DNA from: Scylla paramamosain
Taxonomy: Eukaryota > Arthropoda > Malacostraca > Decapoda > Portunidae
Length of the DNA stretch: 64,000 nt
NCBI RefSeq assembly: GCF_035594125.1
Contig: NC_087173.1
Coordinates: 20,386,223-20,450,222, forward strand
Direction of reading: 5' to 3'
In this document: in pieces, positions 1-14,682 of the stretch
Position numbering within the stretch: the first letter of the stretch is position 1
Layout of the letters: each line of letters begins with the position of its first letter
Made by a program: the position numbers and the translations under genes
The notes under the pieces: model-generated
Told to the model about the DNA's origin: nothing
The model's database searches: none
What the model saw: only the letters and a program-made list of their open reading frames with translations

Positions 1-111
1 ATATATATATATATAATCTTTTAACGAGGGACACCTCAAACAATCTATCCATTCATTATCACTGCATGTTCACTGCGCACAAGAGGTGTAAGGGGCAAGT
101 TTACAACTTAC

Positions 112-609
112 CATTTCCTTCCTAAGCACGGCCAGCTGGGAGTCCAGGGTGGAAGGTCGCCGCTGTCTCATGGGGGGAGCGTGCGCTGGACTAAGCCGCG
201 GGTTGTTGCCTGTTATGGAGCCAGGCACTGGAGGGCTGCCTCGGGGACTGTGAGTCTTGCTGCCTCCTGACGTAGCCCCGCCGCCGCCACTTTGGTTACG
301 GGGAGAGGAGGAGTGGCTGCGTGGCGAGGAACGAGGAGAGAACCCTTGCACTGATCCGTTGGCATAGTAAGGCTCAAATGCACTTGCCCCGTAACCCACA
401 CCTGAGTAATGAGAACGTGCGGACTCGGGGCGTGAGTCCATGCGGGATTCAGTGCGGGAGTCTGCCCTGATGGGGGGGCTGTACCGTTCTGTGTTGGGCT
501 TCACTGGAGGACTGTACCGCTCGGGGCCTCCACCCTCCCGGCGGCCAGCGAAGGTGAGGAGCCCGCTCAGACTCTTGGGCAGCGGGGGCAGGCCTGGCAC
601 GGGGTTCAT
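112..609 (-). CDS. FAM89: FAM89/LRAP25-like adaptor, first coding exon (partial gene)
   Basis: This is the first coding exon of a FAM89-family gene (leucine repeat adaptor protein 25 type); the gene continues beyond the left edge. Vertebrate members are small cytoplasmic adaptors, and FAM89B/LRAP25 is linked to MRCK-LIMK1 signalling at the cell edge. The family N-terminal motif GLPPLPKSLSGLL is present at about residues 6-18, and the exon ends in LDSQLAVLRKEM, the start of the conserved C-terminal block. Between them lies a Ser/Pro/Gly/Arg-rich low-complexity stretch of roughly 130 residues, longer than in the human proteins. The start is the ATG at 609; the frame is open a little upstream without another ATG. 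The exon closes after a complete codon at 112 with donor GTAAGT. The 166 codons are in frame throughout. The conserved block downstream and the stop codon lie outside the window. Confidence 0.8.
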
Positions 610-1983
610 GGTCGCTGGTTCCACTTCTGCTTGTTACAAATCAGTTGTCGCGGTGAATGTGAGTGCCTCAACACAGCCAAATCCCTCAGCAGTATGTATC
701 ACAGAGCACACATCGTAGCTGCCGTCTGGTCAAGGTGGCTCCTCAAGGATCTGCCTCACATTATTTTTTCACACTTTATAACATATTAGGCCATTGCCCG
801 TGTTTTTATATAATTCAGTTTCTTTTTCATTAACCTGAAAAGATCAAGTACATATGCTACAAATTAAAATGCCACTTTAACAGTATAAACATTTCAAGTT
901 TTTTTTTTTTTTTCTGAGTGCATCATCTGACGCATAGGTGTACGTCTGCACTGGCATCACAGATATCATAATTTGTTTTCTCAAGATCGTGGTGTTAGTA
1001 ATTGATTTAAATATTAGGTGCACTCAATCACAAGTTACCACGGAGGCTGGTGTAGCTTAAAGAGTGCTGAGGAGCGCGCAGCGAGACTGGCGCTCCCCAC
1101 TATGCTGCCGCTGCCTCAGCCCTTAGTAGCGCAACCTTGGAAGGCGGCGAGCTGTCTCAGAGTTGCATCACTATTATTACTTCTCTTTCCCTACTCACGG
1201 CTTCTGCGCAACTCTGCTTATTATCTCTGTCATCACCGTAACCTCTGTTTCTTCTTTGCCGTGGGATGTGGGGTGGTTTATTTACTGCACACAGCATTAT
1301 AGTGGACGGTAAACAATCTTTCATAAACCTTTGCTTACAGACTGTTTAATTAAGCCATCAGGTTGTCTACTCTGTACTTCAGTTCCCGGAATCTCGTGAA
1401 AATTACTGAGGATTTCACGCATGCCACCCTAATTCTAGTGATAGGTAGTTTAATAAAGATTCCGCATCAACATGAAAAACACCCTTAAGAACATAGCTAA
1501 TAATCTCTTTACCCTGAAAGTACATGTTTTAAGAGTCTATGTTTCGATATATGGGTCCACAATAACGAGGAAAAACTTAAATTTAAAGGAAATTGTGCTT
1601 TAAATATACAGGCAACTCACTTGAAGCAACCACCAGTGCACGCAGTCTTATCTCAAGGCTCAAGAAACGCACTAAGATCTCCATAGGCAGTACTCGGAGT
1701 AGCTGCTATCTCGCCTCACCGCCCTTATCTGGTCATCTTACCTATGCCATACCGCTCCTATCTTCATTTTACACTGCTCTTATTGTTTCACTCCGCCTTG
1801 GTCTATTCCCATCTGTGACTGTAACTACGTCACAACACTGAAGCAACCAACACGGCGGTGACAACATGATGCCGGGACCCAGACATCCTTTCACTGCCCT
1901 CCTCTCCACACGCATATCACATCACTAAGGTCACATCAAAGATCTCAGTCCAGGCCCCGCACATCCTTTCACTGCCCTCTCCT

Positions 1984-1984
<1 letters not shown>
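610..1984. other. Upstream flank of FAM89 gene, no gene recognised
   Basis: This stretch should hold the 5' UTR and promoter of the leftward FAM89 gene. Short open frames occur at 1018-1302 and 1593-1841, but they have no recognisable domain or splice context. A T-run lies near 900-913. No other gene or RNA could be supported. Confidence 0.4.
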
Positions 1985-2373
<389 letters not shown>

Positions 2374-4701
2374 ACCAAACAACACTCCTGTACAACACAA
2401 GATTCTGGCATGATGTTATTTAGTGCATGTTATCTAACATCAGCTGAGAACATGTTTTAACATTTTTCAAAACCTTAGAGTATGAAAATTAAAAATTATA
2501 AAATGGGGTGGCAACTGTCCTGCATAAAAATCATATATATCATTACAACACACATACACACACACGCCACACGCACACACACATACACACATCATCATCA
2601 AGAGAATTTCAAAGTCAGAGAGCAAAGGATAATGAATGAGCATGAGAAAATTATAATCAATGATCTTGGTATTAGTGATGTCACAAAAAATATATATAGC
2701 CTTTATATAACTAATAATAATACCAGGGAAAAAAAAAACGCCCTGAGCCAAACAGTTCTGTTAGGGGCCAGCTCATGTTCCCCCCTCCTAACTATTTGAA
2801 AGACAGAGAATGAAAGAAGCACAGGGAAGTAAGATAAGGATGATGCCTGACAGACACCAACTGGGAATCAGGAGTGCGGAAAAGTTACCAGATGAATGCA
2901 CAGAAAGTTACAAGAATGACGTTTGAGAAATGTAAGGAATGGATCAAGAAATGGGGATCTCAAACAATTTCTCAATCAAGTTTGATTTATGAGTTTAATT
3001 CTACTCTCTGATATTTTTACTACATGATGACCAAAATTCTTATATCTTTGTAGAAACACTCAGTCAAGAGCATCCTTGGGAGCAGAAAATGTTTACTGAA
3101 AACTACCACATACAAGTGAAAACTTCACATTTAGCATTATTGTAACCACAATAGTAAAACACTGACAAATTATATATTTTGCACCAAATTCAGCTGACAT
3201 TTCCTTTGGTCCTTCCCTTCAGCACACCCACAACCACTAATCTGTGCTTGCTCATGTTCTAACCTCACTTGATACTAGATAAATTTAATTACCATGGGTA
3301 ACATTGCCCTATAAAAAACTATCTTCTTGACAGTCATATCTCTTAAGTACTGACTGCAATTCTTTCCAAACAAACCTGGACAGTAATTTTTATTGCTCTA
3401 AAGAATCAATCCTACATATTACTTAGCTAACCCACAAATTGCTTCCCTCATCTGGTTAGGAGATTGCATGGATGGGATATGGTTTATTTGTTAGATTTAA
3501 TTTTGATGGAAATACTTCCTACTGGTGCATAACGCATGATGTAATCTTGTGATGGAGTATTAGGATGTTGTAGAAAAGAGTGCAAGTGAGTCAATTGAAA
3601 TAAATGAGTATTTAAAAAAAGCTGGTGTGTTACATAGAGTGAAGGAAGAAATAAGATTAAAACATAAAAATTAGACTTAAGAAAAATATAATGTAGATGA
3701 GGTTGTAAGACAATGAAAAGAAGAAAGAGGAGGAGGAGGAGGGATCAAAATCATCAAGCAACCACCCGATAAAGAACGAGAAAAAAAAAAAGAGGGATTA
3801 AAAGGTCAAAAATTTCACCAAACAACTACCTGAAGGACAACAAGCACAAGAACAAGAAGAAAATAACTAGAACAAGAACAAGAAGAAAACGAGGAGGAAG
3901 AGGAGGAGGAAGGGTCAAGAGGTCAAAGGCCTCACCTGCCCAGCACTGCCTGCGGTCACACGGTCACACACATTTCCCCCACCACTCCATCACCCGCATT
4001 GCCCATACAGATGCCCACACACGCCCGCCACTCGCCACTGCACCTCAGGATAAATCTTAAAGACAACTGTACCTTTAAACCTTCGGGGAACACAAGTTTA
4101 GTTAATTCACACCTGCCCATATTTAAAACATCACATGCAGGTACTAATGATAGAGTACAGTACTAAGCTACATTACAGTAGTCTGGAGTGTGAAATTACA
4201 TCCCAACACCTTCAAAAACGTTCTTAAATACACGGTGTTACACACTGACAACCACCAGCACCACCACTATAGCTTCTTCCTCTTCTTCTTGTGACCTTTT
4301 CCCCTTTGTATTCATTCAGTTTCCTTCTTTTTACTCCCTTTTCTCGTATTTCTCATTTCAAATAATTCGTGGATTTATTTACATGTATTATTTCACATGT
4401 ATTTTTCTTATTACCATGGTGTTTATTATTTTAGCTTCACGTTTTCATTTTTTTTTTTTTTTTTATGGCGCCAACAGTGTTTACAAATCGAGGCTTCGTC
4501 CGAATTCTTTCATTCGCCATTTACTAGATCATTTTCAGGCTCTTCTGCTCCAATTCTTCCCTCAGATTCAATAAAGTTGACAAATTTCTTTCGCCTCTTT
4601 TTCAGCTTGACTCATCGAAATCTTCCGGGAAGAAATAGGAAGTGATTTGGTTCCGGATTTGTGTCCATGTATAGTGTTCGAACAATTACTACATATCGCT
4701 C

Positions 4702-4710
<9 letters not shown>
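2374..4710. other. Intergenic, low-complexity, no gene recognised
   Basis: AT-rich DNA between FAM89 and COQ9. It includes an imperfect (AC)n tract near 2546-2592 and a purine-rich GAA/GGA stretch at about 3716-3915. Open frames here are short and coincide with these repeats. I see no conserved protein or RNA gene. Confidence 0.4.
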
Positions 4711-4772
<62 letters not shown>

Positions 4773-4773
4773 A

Positions 4774-4847
<74 letters not shown>
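4711..4847. repeat. (CT)n followed by (ATA)n microsatellite
   Basis: A (CT)n run to about 4769 is followed within a few bases by (AAT)n/(ATA)n at about 4775-4847. A short (AAAT)n run lies nearby at 4914-4935. Confidence 0.95.
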
Positions 4848-5035
4848 TTAATGCATTAGTCGTGAAATTTTTTTAATTAAACCTCCATTAAAATGTACAT
4901 TTTACCAACAAAAAATAAATAAATAAATAAATAAACAATACTCTTTCAGGCACCTTAAAGTAAGCCACATATCAAAGCTGAGAAAAAAAAAAAAAGCATT
5001 GCTATACCTCTAGAGAAAAAAAGAATTTAGAAGAC

Positions 5036-5038
<3 letters not shown>

Positions 5039-5113
<75 letters not shown>

Positions 5114-5193
5114 AAAACAAGACACCTGAGTGAAAAAGACATAGGAAAGCTAATGCAAAAGTTTCATCTCCCTACATTAATCATAAACCAGAA

Positions 5194-5264
<71 letters not shown>
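5039..5264. repeat. (GA)n and (CT)n pair in opposite sense
   Basis: (GA)n at about 5039-5112 and (CT)n at about 5198-5264 are separated by about 85 bp. Because the two tracts are complementary they form an inverted pair that could fold. They lie just downstream of the COQ9 polyadenylation signal. Confidence 0.95.
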
Positions 5265-5268
<4 letters not shown>

Positions 5269-5304
5269 TCAAGTATATAAGTCAACGTTCAGAAAAGAAA
5301 TAAT

Positions 5305-5310
5305 TTTATT
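5305..5310 (-). promoter_or_regulatory. Putative COQ9 polyadenylation signal
   Basis: AATAAA on the minus strand, about 57 bp past the COQ9 stop codon. Confidence 0.6.
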
Positions 5311-5366
5311 GGTAATACTGTAATATTTACAATGAACAATGTGCATATTAGCTTATAAAGGGTTAC

Positions 5367-7573
5367 TTAGAAACGAGACTTTGAGTTCATCCCTGCCATG
5401 TTGAGAGCCTGGAACGAAAGAAGGAAATGCTTCAGAACACCTGTCAAAATTAAGGAAATTGAAATATCAATCTTATTCCTAGATCCCTATTTGGGGTCAC
5501 CATTTCTAATGAGCATTTTCCACGTCTTCCATATCTTTAGACATTCTTTCATCTAATTGTTTGTCACATGTCCTTTTTCAATCAAATATTAAAGCAACTT
5601 TAAATTACTTTGCTGATTATATGGCAAACCTCTCTGCACACTACAGAGTGCATTTGCTAATGTTACAAATATCAAAACATGGATGATGACAATGATGATA
5701 ATGATGATGATGATGATGATGACAACAGCAAGTCTCAAGAGTAACTCACAGTCAGTATCCCAGCCTTCACCAGGTTTCCAGCACCTCCAAGGAAGCTGGC
5801 TCCTTCCTGCACACACTTGCCAACACTGTGCACATCTGAGAGTCGCCGGTTCATGAAGGCCCAGGTGTCCTGTGGTCCAAGGGAGATGAGGAATAAGGTA
5901 CACAACTGTCTACCAAGTTAGTGGTGATCTAGATGACAGTACAAATATGTGCAGTCACTTAAATATGGCATCACAGGCTTTACTCTGTCCCATACCTGGA
6001 AATCTTCAGACTTGTCCTGCAGCATGCACAGCTCTGTGCTCTTGTAGACGGCAGCCAGAATGCCTCTCTTGGTGTACCAGTTGAACTGAGGGAAATAAAA
6101 TGGGAGGTGCAAATTCTAATGAACACATTAATCTAGTGAATATTAATTTTTTCAAAGCTACTACTTGCAACTAAACATCCTATAATAATATACTAATGTG
6201 ATTGCATTAAAGGCAACATTTGTTATTTATGCATTTAGAGTGCTGACTCATAAGATATATGCAAAAAGCCAAAATTTACTCAGATGATGTATGTTACTCA
6301 AAGTGAAACACTGAGACAGACACTTACATCATAAGATCTGTCTCCAGCATGGTACCAAATAGTGTCCATCAGAGTGCCAATATTGTGCAGTGCTTTTGGC
6401 ATGTTGGAGGGAGAGGCATGGAGTGCCAAGGCCCAGTGCCAGGAATCATGGTACTCTATGTTCATCCTGAGTCGCTCTTCCACAGCAGCAGCAATGAATG
6501 TAGTTGTCCCTTTGCGGCTGAACCAAGAAAGCACTAAATGTTAGAATCAGAGTGCAGTGCATGGGCAGCATCTAGCTTTGCATCATGAAGGTCTAAATCC
6601 CTGTCCCTGCAACTGATCTGTCTAAATTAAACACTAGAGAAAGGTTACAGAACAATGAAAGGAATGTGTTAGGCTAAGTGATTATACATATACTGTATGT
6701 ACTAACTAGAGCTCAGACAATATGAGATGGCAGATTAGATCTCAGCTTATACATTAAGCACAACATTTTATTAGTAAAACTTAAGTATTAGTTTCTGGAA
6801 TTCACTCAAAGGCATCTTCCTGCCAACATCACTTATAAAAAAAAACAGCAGATTTAAAGCTACATATGTACACAAAATTCACTGTTACTATAAGACCTTA
6901 GAGATATATTCACTCACAGCTCCTGGTTTTCCTCAGCTGCTTTGATGGCTGCCTTAAGGGAGCCATCTAATTTACTGTTGCACTGTCCATAGAAGTAGTT
7001 GACTAGATCCACTCCACCTCCCGGGAACATGCCATGAACCATGCTGGAGTAGCCCAGGGTCTCTGCCCCTAGTGTGGGACAACAGCTTTTATTACACACA
7101 ACATTCATGAATATGTCCCATAGCTGAAAAGAACTGTCCAGTAAGTTCACTATCATTAGTTGTAATATGATGGATAAATCTTCAGAAAGCACCTAATATT
7201 TTTATCAAACAGTTATATTTCCATTCACTCTTATACTTGTTGCTTTCTTCCCTTAAAATCTGAACACTTTAAGATCAAATGGTTCTATAATACATGAACA
7301 CTTCCTTTCTTATAATCTGAATGCATTAGGGACACTTGGTTCCATAATATGAAAACCAAGTATAACACCTGCCTTGAGCAATGGCATCCTGGGACCAGCC
7401 ATGTGTGTGTACAAAAGGGAGAGAGGCTTGCAATATTTCCTCCTTCAGCTGTTGTTCTCCATCTGTCTCCAGGTCACTGCCTTCCTGGTCCAGTGAGGAA
7501 GATGTCTCGGGTCCTGACGTTCCCTCCTCTGCTATGCCATGTAGGGATGATGTCTGCAGGAGCCGGGCATATC
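5367..7573 (-). CDS. COQ9: COQ9, ubiquinone biosynthesis protein, mitochondrial (N-terminal exon missing)
   Basis: COQ9 is a mitochondrial matrix lipid-binding protein of the coenzyme Q synthesis complex that partners COQ7. Six minus-strand exons were read: 7373-7573, 6918-7068, 6328-6517, 5996-6085, 5750-5869 and 5367-5408, 794 nt in all, with matching phases. In order they give the [11 protein letters not shown] segment; [32 protein letters not shown] with [33 protein letters not shown]; a C-terminal [10 protein letters not shown] stretch; and a tail ending in NSKSRF. This order matches human COQ9. Acceptors end in AG and donors are GT, except the intron after 7373, which keeps frame only with a GC donor. 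A (GAT)n tract lies in the last intron. The first coding exon with the mitochondrial transit peptide, which must end in phase 1, was not identified upstream of 7573. Confidence 0.9.
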
Positions 7574-9271
<1,698 letters not shown>

Positions 9272-9277
9272 TTTATT
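9272..9277 (-). promoter_or_regulatory. Putative GLMN polyadenylation signal
   Basis: AATAAA on the minus strand about 50 bp downstream of the GLMN stop. Confidence 0.55.
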
Positions 9278-9323
9278 ATTAAACAAAATCACAAAATTAA
9301 GAAGAGGCTAGCCTGCTAAGCAA

Positions 9324-11135
9324 TTAGATGTTCTTTTCAATGGCTTGCACAGCTCTAACCAGCACACATTGCATCATGTCTAGGGAGCATATAGCAGTCT
9401 CCACAACCTTCCTCTCTTGGTCCTGCGGCAGATTGGGTAACATTTGTCCACCCACACACACACTCAGCTTGTCCTCCTTTTTACTTGGAGTTTCACTTAG
9501 CTCTTTCAATTTCAGTTCATAATGCCCTTTGGTGAGATCCAAGCCTGTCTGAAGTTGGGTCAAATACCCTTCCTTCAGACTACGAGAAATACCAGCTACT
9601 CCTGTTTTGTTTTCCTTGTCTCTGATGAACAGGAATATTAGCAGATTGAGGGCAGCCATGATACAGTCACTCCACTCCAGAAGGTCAGTCTGTTCTGCTT
9701 CAGGCAAGACACAAGCTGCCTTCACAAGTTCCAATAAATTTCTGCCACTAAAATTTAGATCTAGATTCTCTTTGCCCAGATTTAAGGCAACATTTTCCTT
9801 GAGTTCATGGATCACTAGTCCCAACACACCAGCATGTTTGACAGAGAGAAGCAAAGCCTGAATTAACTTTCTTCTTCCATGGGAGTCAAACTTGTCCATG
9901 TGGGTACGGAAAACGTCAAGTGCCTGTGTCCTCAGTTCTTTGTTGTCACAAAAGGTCATCACCCTCACCAGCAGCTGAGGGAAGGAGGAGTGTGCTGATG
10001 CTTCCAAGGAGTCACTAGGGAGGGAGTGCCTTGCCAACTTATTTAGGAGTGCACCAGACAGAGTCAGGCCCTTATGAATAGGGATGTGTTCCTTCTCCTG
10101 CAGCAGTCCACTAAGCAAAGGCAAGCAGGCCAGGAACACATACTGGTGAGAGTAGACTTGTGGCACCCACTCTGCAGCCATGTCCTGCCCCACCACACAG
10201 TAGAAGAAGCAAGCCAGGGACAGTTGTGACACCTCATCTTTCTTTCCTTCTTTGTCATCTTCAGCATCACTGGCTTCGAGTGTTGCTGGGTCTTGCTCCT
10301 CACTTTCATTTGTCTCAGAGGCCAGAACAGTTTTGGAAGACTTCCAAGAGATGCTGCCAAGTAGCTTGAACACATTGAACAGCAGCTGGCCAACCATGGA
10401 AGCCAAGCGGCCACATGACATGTATAAGGCATTGCAGGTGTCCCCTTTGTTCTCATCAAACACATCTAAGTATGTAAGAGGTTTGTGAAACAGCTGAAGC
10501 AGGAACAGAGCAAGATACTCCCTTGAGTTCTTTCCACCTCCCCATCCAAGCTTTCCACTCACCACCCTTGTGAAGATTCCCTCATAAAAGTGGGTGAGGT
10601 GTTGAAGAATGTCACTTGCTTCCCTCACAAGAGGATCCAAGTCCAGGAGGTGCCTCTCCTTACCCTCCAGGTTAAGGCCTTGTGGGGTTTCCATGATGGC
10701 TACATGGGAATACAGGGTATTGAACACCCAGGAGAAGGTCACTGCACGGGTGTTGGTGGGTGAGGCCTGGCGGAGCAGCACAGTCTGCAGAGGGGACAGC
10801 ATGACACGCACCTGAATAGCTGACCACTTCATTTCCAGCACTTCCAGAAGTACCAGCACAACTTCCTTGGGATTGGCCACCGAGGCAATGTGCAGCAGGA
10901 TGTCCTCTACACACTGCTCTCCCTCTGGGCCCACATCCTCCTGCAGCAGTTTAGCTACAACAGGAACCAACTCCAGACTATTATTCCTGAGGTTTACTTC
11001 ATTCTCTTTGGCCTTGATTGTCTGTACTGCATTCTCATAATTACCAGACAGCAGTTCTTGCCATACTACTTCCCCAAGGTCCCTCTTGTCAGCCACTGAG
11101 GTCAGCAGGTCTTGTGTGCCATTCTCCACCTCCAT
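9324..11135 (-). CDS. GLMN: Glomulin (FKBP-associated protein), single coding exon
   Basis: The product is glomulin, a HEAT-like helical-repeat protein whose C-terminal part in mammals binds the RING protein RBX1 and blocks E2 recruitment to cullin-RING ligases. The ATG at 11135 opens a 603-codon frame ending in TAA at 9324; human GLMN is 594 residues. Segments that recall the human protein include CDNKELRTQALDVF, KFDSHGRRKLIQALL, the EAEQTDLLEWSDCIMAALNLL block in the C-terminal third, and SLDMMQCVLVRAVQAIE at the end. An acidic insert rich in Glu and Asp lies at about residues 270-300. The frame is open about 30 nt upstream but without ATG. Unusually for this window the whole CDS is uninterrupted, with no stop or frameshift, so it appears functional. 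A minus-strand AATAAA at 9272-9277 sits about 50 bp past the stop. Confidence 0.92.
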   Translation of the reverse strand: MEVENGTQDLLTSVADKRDLGEVVWQELLSGNYENAVQTIKAKENEVNLRNNSLELVPVVAKLLQEDVGPEGEQCVEDILLHIASVANPKEVVLVLLEVLEMKWSAIQVRVMLSPLQTVLLRQASPTNTRAVTFSWVFNTLYSHVAIMETPQGLNLEGKERHLLDLDPLVREASDILQHLTHFYEGIFTRVVSGKLGWGGGKNSREYLALFLLQLFHKPLTYLDVFDENKGDTCNALYMSCGRLASMVGQLLFNVFKLLGSISWKSSKTVLASETNESEEQDPATLEASDAEDDKEGKKDEVSQLSLACFFYCVVGQDMAAEWVPQVYSHQYVFLACLPLLSGLLQEKEHIPIHKGLTLSGALLNKLARHSLPSDSLEASAHSSFPQLLVRVMTFCDNKELRTQALDVFRTHMDKFDSHGRRKLIQALLLSVKHAGVLGLVIHELKENVALNLGKENLDLNFSGRNLLELVKAACVLPEAEQTDLLEWSDCIMAALNLLIFLFIRDKENKTGVAGISRSLKEGYLTQLQTGLDLTKGHYELKLKELSETPSKKEDKLSVCVGGQMLPNLPQDQERKVVETAICSLDMMQCVLVRAVQAIEKNI

Positions 11136-11961
11136 GTTCTCTCTACACAATACAGTTAGCTTGTACAATAATGGGGTACTGCACTAGGCTGTCTTGGTTG
11201 TTCACCTCCCTTGTATTGCTGTCAGTCCTGCCTTGGCCTGAAAGCAACCAGGAAACACTACTTTCAGTCAACAGCTGCTTTCCTTATGCAGCCCTGAAGT
11301 CTATGAAGCACAACACAATAGATCTAAATGCTCAAATGATAACATAATAACACCTTCAAGTTATTTATATGCATGTTCTTAAGGATAATAATAAACATTT
11401 GATGATCATGTACAACACAAGTGATATATCAACATGTCTGTATTTTTTTACCTCACATCACAACACAGACATGTCAAGTTAAAAAAAACACAACCACAGC
11501 TGGGTCAGTGATGCACAAATGATAAAAGCTTTTCTATCAAATGGTCAATAAAATCCTCATGATTGATATTACTTATTACTAATCCATATGGTAAAAGTTC
11601 ATGAATCCATGACAATCTATAGCAAATAACAACAATACCATATCTTGTTTTTTCAAGCTTCCATAATCTGAACTTTTACTAACATGGCCATACCTTTTAG
11701 TTCTCAATCAAACACTAGTAACAACAGCTGAATGAGTCAGTAAGTGGCCTGAATAAGGCAAGATTTGAGTGAGCCTGTCACAAGGTAAGGATTGCACAGA
11801 CTTTCTATAGGATACCACTACTAGCATCCTGTCACACCACTGTTGTAATGTGACAGAGGAACGTTTTATCAAGGACTCTGTGACACCACTTCCACCAGAC
11901 TCCTTTGCAGCAGTAACCATTGAGTCAGTCCAAGAGCACAATGGCCAAGCTTCAAATTAGC
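11136..11961. other. GLMN upstream flank, no gene recognised
   Basis: Should contain the GLMN 5' UTR and promoter. AT-rich and without recognisable coding potential; no core promoter motif could be assigned with confidence. Confidence 0.4.
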
Positions 11962-12249
11962 TTTTTTTTTACATGAGGGTGACTGGCCAAGGGAAACAAA
12001 AAAAAGGAGGAAAAGGAAACACTTTGGTGCTAATCCCAAAAGATATGTCAAAAGAATCATCAAAAACTGAAGAATAAGTGTCTTGAAACCTCCCTCTTGA
12101 AAGAGTTCAAGTCATAGAAAGGAGGAAATATAGAAGTAGGCAGGGAGTTCCATTGTTTACCAGAGAAAGGGATGAATGATTGAGAATGCTGGTTAACTCT
12201 TGCATTAGAAAGGTGGACAGAATAGGAAGTCTTGTGCAGCAAGGCCATG
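11962..12249 (-). mobile_element. Non-LTR retrotransposon 3' fragment (copy B)
   Basis: A 5'-truncated minus-orientation copy of the retrotransposon at 16487-19457. It retains the RT C-terminus (NARVNQHSQSFIPFSGK and FKREVSRHL) and the 3' UTR, ending at a short T-run at 11962-11970. It directly abuts the piggyBac-like relic on its right. Confidence 0.88.
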
Positions 12250-12359
12250 CTACTGCTAATGCCTTTCAATGAGTCTTTCACTCCTGCAGTGCTCACCTCA
12301 ATTAGTCATTGTAATGTTGTTGCTGTCACTGACTGTTTTTATTTGTCCCTTCCCTTAGC

Positions 12360-13620
12360 CTTATTCTGGTCTTCTAGCCAGGCTCTTTGCAACGAGGCTG
12401 TCTATAAAGCAATGTGCAGGGACAAATTTGACAGCATTATGAGGTGTCTATATTTCAAAGATAAAACTAACCTAGATATAGAGGGCAAGTATTCAAAACT
12501 AAGGCTCCTTATACAGCACCTAAAGAAGAGGCCTTTAGACCATTTCATTCCTACACAGGCAATTTCTCATGATGAGGCTATGATTCGTTTTGGCAAACAC
12601 AGCTGTAAGCAATCTATGTATAATAAACCCATACAGTTTAGATATAAAATCTGGCATCACAACACAGTTCCAGGTTATCTTGTTGCATCTTAATCATACC
12701 AGGAAGAGTCAGAGGTAACTTTGAAATTCATGATGTTTGGAAAAACCAGCAGCAACAGTTACAGAACTGATTGGTGAATACCACACAGAAAAGGATTCTG
12801 CCATAGTTTCTATTTTGACAATTGTTTTTACAACAATACCACTGCTGATAAAATTAAAAAAAGAAATGATACAATGGGACTGGGCCTATCAAATCCAACA
12901 ATGTAGGAAAAGACTGTCCTCCAATGCAATCAAAAGCAATGAAGAAAAAAGAGAGAGGTTACTTTATGACTGCATCAGTATCAGACTGGAAAAAATAAAA
13001 AAAATGTTATTGAGGTGGAAGGATAATGCAGTTGTAACTGTAGCCTCTTCTCTCTGTGGTAATGAACCAACTGGTTCTGTGGACTGATGGAGTAGAGTTG
13101 ACAAAAGGAAAATATGCCAGTATTCTGTATGTAATTGAAATGTACAATAAAGATATGGATAGAATGATTCAAAACATAAATGAATATAGAATCTCAGTAA
13201 GAAACAAGAAATGGTGGTGGTCTTTGTTCATGTGTATGTTTGGCATTGCAGTGTATAGTGTGCAGCAACTGTCAAAACCACAAGGCAGTGCACTAACACA
13301 CCTGCAGTTTTGTTGGGAAATTGCAGTTTGTTATCTAAAGCAGTTTGGAATTTCACCAAAAAGAAAAAGGAAGAAAATCAAGCAGTGACTATTCCAGGGC
13401 AAGATTTTATAAGATATGGACAATTTAAGGCATCCTGTTAAGCCTGAAAAAGATTAAAAAAAAAAAAAAAAAAAGTGTGTAAATAATGATTATACCCCAA
13501 CTGGGTCAACTCAGTGTTCAAAGTGTAATGTCAGATTGTGTGTCAAGTGTTTCAAACCTTACCATACAAATTCAGAAAAAAATTTTCATTTGAAGGATTG
13601 AGTGTAATGGCAACCTAGAC
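12360..13620 (+). pseudogene. piggyBac-like transposase relic
   Basis: Decayed transposase of the piggyBac superfamily, a DDE enzyme that moves DNA at TTAA sites. The first recognisable part is CRDKFDSIMRCLYF followed by DHFIPTQAISHDEAMIRFGK, GKHSCKQ and KIWHHNTVPGYLV, all in one frame to a stop at 12693. A middle part with a YFDNCFYNN-like segment near 12810-12835 is broken by frameshifts and stops. A third part (13056-13388, another frame) has YNKDMDRMIQNINEYRI and KKWWW; the usual GGV before DRM is missing. The C-terminal cysteine-rich domain is visible near 13515-13575 as CSKCNVRLCVKCFKPYH. With at least two frame changes and several stops it cannot encode an active enzyme. No terminal inverted repeats or flanking TTAA pair were confirmed. 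Confidence 0.88.
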
Positions 13621-14246
<626 letters not shown>

Positions 14247-14682
14247 TAATTTTTGAGCTATATTATGCCTTTCAATTTTGTTTGTGTATATAGGACTTGT
14301 CACTAACAGTAACAAAGAATATTTTGACAAGTCAGGAGTGAATATGTTCATGTACGCACCTATCTTTTAGGGTCAGAGTTATTATAGACTGAATACTTCT
14401 GAAGGAACTGAGATAGATATGGGGTTTACTTTGTTTTTTCAATGCCTATGTTAACATGCATATAATATCAAAGCAATAGGATGAAATTGAAAGCCACGGT
14501 ATTGGAGAGGGATAAGGATTTTTGGTTAAAAATGTTGCGGAGTTGGCTACACTACATCAACACAGAAAGGTAAGTTACTTTCCCCTTGGAAATTACTTCT
14601 AAAATCTTCAATCAGTAAGGCATAGTGTCTTTCAGGGGGTGTCCAGGAGGGACGAGGGCACCCCCCAGTGAGGTCTGGTTAC

